The translations under genes and the position numbers were made by a program. From Nesterenkonia sandarakina (GTDB lineage Bacteria; Actinomycetota; Actinomycetes; Actinomycetales; Micrococcaceae): a DNA stretch of 64,000 nucleotides. How positions within the stretch are numbered: the first letter of the stretch is position 1; each line of letters starts with the position of its first letter. The stretch covers positions 2,418,001 to 2,482,000 of the forward strand of contig NZ_JACCFQ010000001.1 of assembly GCF_013410215.1 (NCBI RefSeq), read 5' to 3'. Under the pieces are notes generated by a model, which was not told the origin of the DNA, did not search any database, and worked only from the letters and a program-made list of their open reading frames with translations. Shown here one piece after another: positions 57,858 to 64,000 of the stretch.

Positions 57858-59048
57858 ATGGAGGCCCTGCCCACCGAGCCGAAGACCTGGAACGCGCTGC
57901 CCCAAGCATTGCGCGATTCCTGGCTGCGTTCCGCCGGGGGTGTGCGTGATCCGATCAGCGCGCTGCCACCCATCGATCTCGACGACGCCGCGCTGCGCGA
58001 GTACCGGAAGCACCACCCGCTGCGGCTGGTGCTTCCGGTGCTGCGTCGACTCCTGATCGAACCTGCAGCCGAGGCGGGGCTGATCGTGGCGATCGGCGAT
58101 GCTGCGGGACGACTGCTCTGGGTGGAGGGGGCACGAGAGACCCTGCGCCAGGCCGAGCGCTCCGCCTTCCAGCCGGGCGCGAACTGGTCAGAGTCTGCGA
58201 TCGGGACCTCCGCCCCGGGTCTCGCGCTGGCCACCGGCCGCGGTGCGCAGGTGCACCGGGAACAGCACTTCTCCTACACCGCGCATCGGTTCTCCTGCTC
58301 CGCGGTGCCGGTCCGCGATCCCGGCACCGGGGGGCTGCTCGGTGTGGTGGACCTGACCGGGGATGCGCAGGCCGTCGCGGTGCATTCGCTGCCTCTGCTG
58401 CTGGCGGCCGTATCTGCCGCGGAGGCCGAGCTGAAGCTTCGCCCAGCCAGCATCGAGCAGATCACCGTCTCGACACTGGGGGCGAGCCCGGCCGAGCTGG
58501 TCAGCTCTGACACCCGGCAGCCACTGGGTCTGCGGCATGCTGAGATCCTGCTGCTGCTGGGCTGGCAGGCTGCCCGGGGTTCGCAGCGCGGGCTGGGCGC
58601 CGAGGAGCTCTCACACCTGCTCTACGGCGAGTCCGGTCATGAAGTGGCGGTCCGGGCGGAGCTGGTCCGGCTGCGACGCCTGCTCACCAAGCACCACGCC
58701 CCGGGCATCGACCTGCTCTCCCGTCCCTACCGACTCAGCGCGCCGGTGCTGCTGGACGCCGCGCAGGCCCATGCTGCGCTCTTCTCCGGTGATCGCCGTG
58801 CTGCTCTGGATCTCTATCAGGGCGAGCTGCTGCCCGGCAGCGAAGCCCCGGGGGTGCTCCGGATCCGCCGGGAACTCTCTGCGCTGCTGCGCGAGGCGGT
58901 GCTCGCCGACGGCTCCACCGATGACCTGTGGCGGTACCTCCAGCTGCCCGAGGCGCTCACCGACCAGGCCGCGATCCGCGCCGCGCTGCGCACCATGCCG
59001 CCGGACTCCCCGCACCGTGCTGTGCTGGTGGCCAGGACCGAGAGCTAG
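57858..59048 (+). CDS. GAF-domain transcriptional regulator with winged-helix part
   Basis: This 396-residue protein has a GAF-type sensor domain (about residues 50-190, with [21 protein letters not shown] and [25 protein letters not shown]). The C-terminal half has a winged-helix-like block ([53 protein letters not shown]) then short helices. This GAF plus winged-helix form is seen next to exaC-type aldehyde dehydrogenase genes, and it lacks an AAA+ domain. AAGGAG precedes ATG 57858. It probably activates the divergent aldehyde dehydrogenase operon. Confidence 0.85.
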   Translation: MEALPTEPKTWNALPQALRDSWLRSAGGVRDPISALPPIDLDDAALREYRKHHPLRLVLPVLRRLLIEPAAEAGLIVAIGDAAGRLLWVEGARETLRQAERSAFQPGANWSESAIGTSAPGLALATGRGAQVHREQHFSYTAHRFSCSAVPVRDPGTGGLLGVVDLTGDAQAVAVHSLPLLLAAVSAAEAELKLRPASIEQITVSTLGASPAELVSSDTRQPLGLRHAEILLLLGWQAARGSQRGLGAEELSHLLYGESGHEVAVRAELVRLRRLLTKHHAPGIDLLSRPYRLSAPVLLDAAQAHAALFSGDRRAALDLYQGELLPGSEAPGVLRIRRELSALLREAVLADGSTDDLWRYLQLPEALTDQAAIRAALRTMPPDSPHRAVLVARTES

Positions 59049-59054
59049 GGCCGC

Positions 59055-59070
59055 GCCCTGCGCGCAGGGC
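59055..59070. terminator. 16-bp palindrome GCCCTGCGCGCAGGGC
   Basis: This perfect dyad lies 6 bases after the GAF regulator stop and just before the YigZ promoter-like TAGACT (59094-59099). There is no T-tract. Confidence 0.5.
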
Positions 59071-59107
59071 AATGCGCCCAGCCAACAGGGTCGTAGACTG
59101 CTGGGAC

Positions 59108-59842
59108 ATGTCCACCTTCACTCCTGGCCCCGATGCTGGGTCGTCGAGCCCGGAGCATGCTCGTCCCTATACCGTGCTGAGTCCGACCGCTAAGATCACC
59201 CACGAGGTGGAGCGCCGACGCTCGAAGTTCCGCGCCCATCTGGTCCGCTCCGAGAGTGAGGCATCCGCGCAGGCGTGGGTCGAGGAGCTGCGAAGGGCAT
59301 ACCCAGACGCGCGACATCATTGCAGCGCCTGGGTGCTCGGCCCGGAACGCAGGATCCAGCGCGCCCATGACGACGGCGAGCCTTCCGGCACGGCCGGGGC
59401 ACCCATCCTCGCGGCGCTGATGAAGTCAGAGATGCCCGACGGCGCTGCGGATCTCAGCGATGTGACCGCCGTGGTGCTGCGTTGGTTCGGCGGAACCCTG
59501 CTCGGCCCCGGTGGACTGGTCAGCGCCTACTCTGATGCGGTGTCCGGCGCGCTGCGAGGCGCCCAGGAGCAGGGGCAGCTGCGGGTCAGGGCTCCGATGC
59601 GAGGCTTCGAGGTCTCGGCGCCGATCTCCGAGGCGGGACGCTGGGAGCACGAGCTGCGCGCCGCAGGTGTGCTGGTCACCGAGACCGTCTACACCGACGA
59701 CGGCGCTCACGCCCGTATCCGGCTCTCGGTCCCGGATTCACAGACCCAGGTCGCTGACCTGCACCGCAGGATCGCGGCACTCAGCGCCGGAGCGGTGGCT
59801 CCGGAGCCGAGCACTGCGCATTGGGTGGACCGTCCTCGGTGA
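59108..59842 (+). CDS. YigZ/IMPACT family protein
   Basis: This 244-residue protein has an N-terminal Impact domain: SKFRAHLVRSESEASAQAWV, HHCSAWVLG, the signature DDGEPSGTAGAPIL and VVLRWFGGTLLGPGGLVSAYSDAV. A C-terminal ferredoxin-like DUF1949-type domain follows. The molecular function of bacterial YigZ is unknown. TAGACT lies 8 nt before ATG 59108, so the mRNA has almost no leader. Confidence 0.93.
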   Translation: MSTFTPGPDAGSSSPEHARPYTVLSPTAKITHEVERRRSKFRAHLVRSESEASAQAWVEELRRAYPDARHHCSAWVLGPERRIQRAHDDGEPSGTAGAPILAALMKSEMPDGAADLSDVTAVVLRWFGGTLLGPGGLVSAYSDAVSGALRGAQEQGQLRVRAPMRGFEVSAPISEAGRWEHELRAAGVLVTETVYTDDGAHARIRLSVPDSQTQVADLHRRIAALSAGAVAPEPSTAHWVDRPR

Positions 59843-59900
59843 CGCGGCAGCGGCTGGTGAGTCAGGCGCCGTCCCTCCCCCGCAGCCCTGGCCGGCCGGA

Positions 59901-60704
59901 TCAGGTGTCGAAGACGGTGGAGGCCGACGCGCGCCCCACCGAGGCCACCAGCTCCTCGGCGAGCACCCGAAGCTTCACGTTGCGGTGACTCGAGGCCTGT
60001 CGCAGGATGTCGAAGGCCGCCTGTTGGCTGCAGCGGTTCTGGGCCATCACCACTCCGATGGCGATGTCGATCGCGGTACGCGATTCCATGGCGGCCTTCA
60101 GGTGGGCCGCGTTCTCCGAATAGGCTGCCAGCCGCAGCGCGATCACGCCGACTTTGGATGCGAGCTCGGCGTAGCGTTGCGCGGCCTCGATCTCCGCGGG
60201 CCCGAAAGCCTCCGGCGTGCTGGTGTAGAGGTTCATCGCCGCCGCGGCCCCAGACTGCAGGGTCAGTGGGACAGCTAATACGCTGCGCATCCCGAATTCG
60301 CGGACAGCGGCCATATAACCGGGCCAGCGGCGCTCCGTGCGCACGTCCGCCACACTGATCACCGTATTGGTCCGCTGAGCCTCCAGGCACGGTCCTTCGT
60401 CGAAACCGGCCTGCACCTCGTCCAGACGGGCGGCCTCCGGGCTGCTGGCGGCGACCACGACATTGCGCTTCGCCCGATCCAGGATGATGCTGCACAGCAC
60501 CGGCTGGGTGCCGCTGAACCGTTCGGCGGAGACCTGCGCCAGCCCATGCAGGAAGCCGGAGAGGTCGGTGTCCTGCTGCAGCAGCACCTGCAGATCCGCA
60601 GGGACGTCCCGGTCCGGGGCCTTGATGTCGATGGCGTCGAGAACGGCGTCGTCGACATTGCCGGTGTCCAGGAACTCCTCGCCAAGCTTGGACTCTGTAC
60701 TCAT
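59901..60704 (-). CDS. GAF and ANTAR domain regulator
   Basis: This 267-residue protein has a GAF sensor domain (about 50-190, with LCSIILDRAKRNVVVAASS, FDEGPCLEAQRTNTVISVADV and SVLAVPLTLQSGAAAAMNLY) and a C-terminal ANTAR domain (HLKAAMESRTAIDIAIGVVMAQNRCSQQAAFDILRQASSHRN). ANTAR proteins bind paired hairpins in RNA leaders and act by antitermination. Its target is unknown. A direct repeat ACTTGA-AA-ACTTGA (60755-60767) lies in the upstream region. GGAGGTCACC precedes ATG 60704. Confidence 0.92.
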   Translation of the reverse strand: MSTESKLGEEFLDTGNVDDAVLDAIDIKAPDRDVPADLQVLLQQDTDLSGFLHGLAQVSAERFSGTQPVLCSIILDRAKRNVVVAASSPEAARLDEVQAGFDEGPCLEAQRTNTVISVADVRTERRWPGYMAAVREFGMRSVLAVPLTLQSGAAAAMNLYTSTPEAFGPAEIEAAQRYAELASKVGVIALRLAAYSENAAHLKAAMESRTAIDIAIGVVMAQNRCSQQAAFDILRQASSHRNVKLRVLAEELVASVGRASASTVFDT

Positions 60705-60998
60705 GGTGACCTCCGCTCCGAACGTGGGTGGCGCCGCGACGGCCCGCCCAGTTTACTTGAAAACTTGACGGCATTCGGTCTGGTCAGAGGGATGCCTGAC
60801 GGGTTCCCGGCAGAGAGCTCAGTGGCTACACTGAGGAACGAGTTCAGCGGTGGGCTCCCCTCCTGAACCGCGGGAGAGCACATGGTCCGCCCACCGCTCG
60901 GCGCCCCGCACAGCCCTTTGGCTTCCATCTCGAGAGTCTACGCACCGGTCGCCTCGGGGTTACAGACGGTTCGCCAGTGCCCCGAGAGGAGTGTGGCC

Positions 60999-61418
60999 AT
61001 GACCGAGATCGGAGACATCATGGCACCCATCGGTGCCACCATCCTGGGCACCCGGTCGCTGGCCGACGCTGCGCAGGTCCTCGATGAGTCCGACCCGGCG
61101 GTGGTCTTGAACCTGTCCTACCGGGCCACCGGGCTCATCACGTACGCGGATCTCATCGAGTCCCAGCGTCGGAATCCGCAGGGCTGGTCGAGGAGACGCT
61201 GCGCGGGTCTGGTGCGGACCACCGATCACCCGCTGCAACGCAACACCCCAGTCCGGGAGCTGCTGGTCAGCTCGGTCGTAGACCTCACCCGGCCGCAGCT
61301 GGTGATGGATGGTGATGAGCCAGCGGGCATCTTGGTTCCCGAGAGCGTCAGCGCCTGGCGTCGAGAGCACCAGATGATCCACGCAGCGAGGATCAGCCCA
61401 TCAGGGGGGACCCGATGA
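60999..61418 (+). CDS. Small CBS-like two-repeat protein
   Basis: This 139-residue protein shows two CBS-like halves. The first reads [24 protein letters not shown] then [21 protein letters not shown]; the second reads [20 protein letters not shown] then [18 protein letters not shown]. The match is weak but the order is right. Such proteins may bind adenosyl ligands. GAGAGGAG supports ATG 60999. TACACT at 60829-60834 is a possible -10. Its 3' end overlaps the ctaB 3' end by 26 bases on the opposite strand. Confidence 0.7.
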   Translation: MTEIGDIMAPIGATILGTRSLADAAQVLDESDPAVVLNLSYRATGLITYADLIESQRRNPQGWSRRRCAGLVRTTDHPLQRNTPVRELLVSSVVDLTRPQLVMDGDEPAGILVPESVSAWRREHQMIHAARISPSGGTR

Positions 61419-62376
61419 AGGGGTCCACCCAGAGCCCGATGAAGAGCAGGGTGAGGTAGAGGATCGAGAGGTGGAAGACCTTCATGGCCTTCTTGTCCGT
61501 GAGCGTGCCGTCCTCAGCCTGCCGATGCAGCACGTGAGCCTCATAGATGAACCATGCTCCTGAGACCAGCGCGAACGCGGTGTAGGTGATCCCGGCCCAG
61601 CCCAGCGGGATCAGCAGAAGCGAGCACATCACGGTCGCCCAGGCGTAGAGCACCACCTGGACCGAGACCGTCTGCGCTGTGGCCACGGCGCCCAGCATCG
61701 GGACATCCGCAGTCTGGTAGTCCGTCCGATACTTCATCGACAGCGGCCAGTAGTGCGGCGGGGTCCACAGGAAGATGATCACGAACAGCACCACAGCGGG
61801 CCATTCGAGGGTCTCGCGAACCGCAGCCCAGGCGATGACCACCGGGAAGCATCCGGCGATACCGCCCCAGATGATGTTCTGCTCGGTCCGTCGCTTCAGA
61901 ATCATCGTATAGACCACGACGTAGAAGAAGATGGCGGCAGCCCCGAGACCGGCCGCCAGCGGATTGGTCCCGAACCAGAGGACCGCGATCGCGGCGGCGC
62001 CCAGGACCGAGGCGAAGATCAGCGCCTCCCGTGGACTGAGCTCCCCCGTCACCAACGGACGCTTCTTGGTCCGGTTCATCAGCTTGTCCATATCGCGATC
62101 GATATAGCAGTTGAAGGCACCGGCGGAACCAGCCGCCATGGCACCGCCGACCAGTGTGGCCAGGGCCAGCCAGAAGTCCGGAACTCCCTGCTGAGCGAAG
62201 AACATCGTGGGCAGGGTGGTGACCAGCAGCAGCTCGATGACGCGCGGTTTGGTCAGCGACCAGTAGGCGGCCACCTTGCGTCGCCACTGCGGCTGCTCGT
62301 CCGCCGCGCCTTGGGCAGCAGAGGCTGCTCGGGCTGCAGAATCGCCGGTTCGGGCGACAGAAGTCTGTTGGGTCAC
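61393..62376 (-). CDS. ctaB: Protoheme IX farnesyltransferase (haem O synthase)
   Basis: CtaB joins farnesyl to haem B to make haem O for cytochrome oxidase. The 327-residue protein has about nine membrane helices. The Asp-rich motif is [20 protein letters not shown] near residue 85-105 and a second conserved loop is [18 protein letters not shown]. The N-terminal 35 residues are polar. The start is GTG 62376 with GAGCTGAG upstream. TACACT in the region 62421-62426 (minus strand) could be its -10. Confidence 0.95.
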   Translation of the reverse strand: MTQQTSVARTGDSAARAASAAQGAADEQPQWRRKVAAYWSLTKPRVIELLLVTTLPTMFFAQQGVPDFWLALATLVGGAMAAGSAGAFNCYIDRDMDKLMNRTKKRPLVTGELSPREALIFASVLGAAAIAVLWFGTNPLAAGLGAAAIFFYVVVYTMILKRRTEQNIIWGGIAGCFPVVIAWAAVRETLEWPAVVLFVIIFLWTPPHYWPLSMKYRTDYQTADVPMLGAVATAQTVSVQVVLYAWATVMCSLLLIPLGWAGITYTAFALVSGAWFIYEAHVLHRQAEDGTLTDKKAMKVFHLSILYLTLLFIGLWVDPFIGSPLMG

Positions 62377-62474
62377 GTCTCAGCTCACATGGGGTCGAGG
62401 TGCACTCGTCGTCGTCGTTCAGTGTACCGGTCGGACCAAGGCACATGAGGGCGAACCGGCCTCTTCGACGATTT

Positions 62475-62495
62475 ATTTCTACACCAGGTAGAAAT
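62475..62495. repeat. Inverted repeat ATTTCTAC-ACCAG-GTAGAAAT
   Basis: Perfect 8-bp A+T-rich arms around 5 bases, 99 bp upstream of ctaB and 78 bp beyond the topoisomerase stop. It may be an operator for ctaB or part of a terminator. Confidence 0.45.
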
Positions 62496-62535
62496 CACTG
62501 CGGTGTGTGAACGGGCCGGCGCAGCTCTCGCAGCG

Positions 62536-62558
62536 CGCCAGGCCGCTCAGCCCTGGCG
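62536..62558 (-). terminator. Hairpin after topoisomerase subunit gene
   Basis: CGCCAGG (62536-62542) and CCTGGCG (62552-62558) form a 7-bp stem 15 bases beyond the stop on the minus strand. Confidence 0.4.
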
Positions 62559-62572
62559 GGGCTCACCTGCAC

Positions 62573-64000
62573 TCAGGCGTCGATGCGGTCGCGATCCAGC
62601 GCCTGCGAGCCTTCGATGATGAAGTCCTTGCGCGGGGCGACCACGGACCCCATCAGCAGGTCGAACACGCGTTCAGCGGCCTCCGCGTCCTGTACCCGGA
62701 TTCGGCGCAGCGCGCGGTGCTGCGGGTCCATGGTGGTCTCCGAGAGCTGGTCTGCGTCCATCTCACCGAGGCCCTTATAGCGCTGGATCGGCTCTTTATA
62801 GTTCAACCCGTCCTGCTCGAGGCGGGCCAGCAGCTGATTCAGCTCGGCCTCCGAGTAGGTGTACTTGACCTCGTTGGCCTTCCGGCCCGGGTGGATCACC
62901 TCGACCCGGTGCAGCGGCGGCACAGCGGCGAAGACACGACCAGCCTCGATCATGGGGCGCATGTAGCGGAAGAACAGCGTGAGCAGCAGGGTCCGGATAT
63001 GGGCGCCGTCGACGTCGGCGTCGGTCATCAGCACCACCTTGCCGTAGCGGGCGGCCTCCAGGTCGAAGGATCGCCCCGAACCGGCCCCGATCACCTGGAG
63101 CAGCGCGGCGCACTCGGTGTTTGAGAGCATGTCCGCCACCGAGGCCTTCTGGACGTTGAGGATCTTGCCGCGGATGGGCAGCAGCGCCTGGAAGTCGGAG
63201 GAGCGGGCGAGCTTCGCGGTGCCCAGCGCCGAGTCCCCCTCCACGATGAACAGCTCGGTCTCGGCCACGCCCTTGGATCGGCACTCCACCAGTTTGGCGG
63301 GCATCGAGGAGGTCTCCAGGGCGTTCTTCCGGCGCTGGGTCTCTTTGTGCATGCGCGCCGAGATGCGGGACTTCATCTCGGCGACGACCTTTTCCAAGAC
63401 CGCGGTGGCCTGCTGCTTGTCACCGCGCTTGGTGGATCCCAGTCGGGTCTCGAGCTCCTTGCTGACCACCTTGGAGACGATCTGCCGTGCTGCCGGGGTG
63501 CCGAGGATCTCCTTGGTCTGCCCCTCGAACTGGGGTTCGGCGATGCGCACTGTGACCACTGCGGTGAGTCCGGCCAGCACATCATCCTTCTCAAGCTTGT
63601 CGCTGCCGGCCTTGAGCTTGCGGGCGTTGGACTCCACCGTCTTGCGCAGCGATTTCAGCAATGCCTGCTCGAAACCGGTCAGGTGGGTCCCGCCCTTGGG
63701 CGTGGCGATGATGTTGACGAAGCTGCGCACAGTGGTCTCGTAGCCGATCCCCCAGCGCAGGGCGATGTCCACCTCACAGTCCCGCTCCACGTCTTCCATA
63801 TGGCTGCGGCCGTCAGCGGCGAGCACGGGGATCCGTTCGGTGAACTTCCCGTGACCCTGGATGCGCCAGATGTCGGTCACGGACGCGTCCGCGGAGAGGT
63901 GTTCAGCAAACTCGCTGATACCGCCGTCGTACTGGAAGACCTCTTCCACGGGCTCGGCACCGCGCTCGTCGCGCACCGTGATGCGCAGCCCCGGAACCAG
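62573..64000 (-). CDS. parE: Type IIA DNA topoisomerase B subunit (ParE/GyrB), C-terminal part
   Basis: About 475 C-terminal residues are seen; the start lies beyond base 64000. The transducer domain shows WGIGYETTVRSFVNIIATPKGGTHLTGFE. The TOPRIM domain shows the catalytic Glu in LFIVEGDSALG and the metal motif LMTDADVDGAH. The C-terminus has PIQRYKGLGEMDADQL and VAPRKDFIIE. EGDSALG in place of EGDSAGG is a feature I associate with actinobacterial ParE-type rather than GyrB-type subunits. Assignment as topoisomerase IV rather than gyrase is therefore likely but not certain. Confidence 0.85.
   Translation of the reverse strand: MVPGLRITVRDERGAEPVEEVFQYDGGISEFAEHLSADASVTDIWRIQGHGKFTERIPVLAADGRSHMEDVERDCEVDIALRWGIGYETTVRSFVNIIATPKGGTHLTGFEQALLKSLRKTVESNARKLKAGSDKLEKDDVLAGLTAVVTVRIAEPQFEGQTKEILGTPAARQIVSKVVSKELETRLGSTKRGDKQQATAVLEKVVAEMKSRISARMHKETQRRKNALETSSMPAKLVECRSKGVAETELFIVEGDSALGTAKLARSSDFQALLPIRGKILNVQKASVADMLSNTECAALLQVIGAGSGRSFDLEAARYGKVVLMTDADVDGAHIRTLLLTLFFRYMRPMIEAGRVFAAVPPLHRVEVIHPGRKANEVKYTYSEAELNQLLARLEQDGLNYKEPIQRYKGLGEMDADQLSETTMDPQHRALRRIRVQDAEAAERVFDLLMGSVVAPRKDFIIEGSQALDRDRIDA

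Overview
The window is a high-GC actinobacterial chromosome segment, most likely Micrococcaceae (order Micrococcales). The order rne-rplU-rpmA-obg-proB-proA-(small membrane protein)-nadD-(acidic protein)-rsfS-tRNA-Ala, the class Ib ribonucleotide reductase set, the mycothiol-dependent formaldehyde gene, RbpA, a HelY-type helicase and polyprenol-phosphate mannose synthase all point there. Exported proteins and linkers are very rich in Asp and Glu, which would suit a halotolerant genus such as Nesterenkonia; that genus guess is inference. I saw no phage, insertion sequence, CRISPR array or rRNA.

Layout. 1-2.1 kb (minus): an ABC-exporter membrane domain cut by the left edge, overlapping an SGNH hydrolase. 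2.2-7.5 kb (plus): chromate transporter, DUF418 membrane protein, unusual gamma-glutamyltransferase lipoprotein, ThiD. 7.5-8.5 kb (minus): small alarmone synthetase. 8.5-9.0 kb: a regulatory region with two pairs of NrdR-like boxes. 9.0-12.9 kb: nrdHIEF, then a lipoate-ligase-like gene. 13.9-16.3 kb (minus): VKOR, mycothiol-dependent formaldehyde dehydrogenase and an MBL hydrolase. 16.7-28.1 kb: RNase E/G, ribosomal proteins L21 and L27, Obg, proline synthesis, NadD, RsfS and tRNA-Ala.

28.2-36.5 kb: aldo/keto reductase, an epimerase fused to a helical domain, catalase, then minus-strand stress-type genes (Rho_N protein, SDR, zinc alcohol dehydrogenase), DUF3054 and a cyclodeaminase-like gene separated by 25-bp tandem repeats. 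37-40.4 kb: RlmA-like methyltransferase, NfeD, SPFH protein, RbpA. 40.5-45.6 kb (minus): polyprenol-phosphate mannose synthase, and HelY followed by an amidohydrolase-like protein without the usual metal ligands. 45.8-54.1 kb: an MFS transporter and a maltose-type regulon (LacI regulator and alpha-glucosidase divergent from malEFG, with CAAGCGCTTG-type operators between them). 54.2-59.8 kb: glutamate dehydrogenase, DUF779 with aldehyde dehydrogenase and a divergent GAF regulator, YigZ. 59.9-64 kb: a GAF-ANTAR regulator, a CBS-like protein overlapping ctaB tail to tail, and the C-terminal part of a type IIA topoisomerase B subunit running off the right edge.

Regulation stands out more than novel enzymes. 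Several genes have a TANNNT hexamer exactly 6 or 7 nt before the start codon (thiD, VKOR, the methyltransferase, DUF3054, helY and the MFS gene), which predicts leaderless mRNAs. rbpA has a SigR/SigH-like promoter. The nrd control region has an unusual doubled architecture. Every functional call rests on reading motifs by eye; no database search was run.
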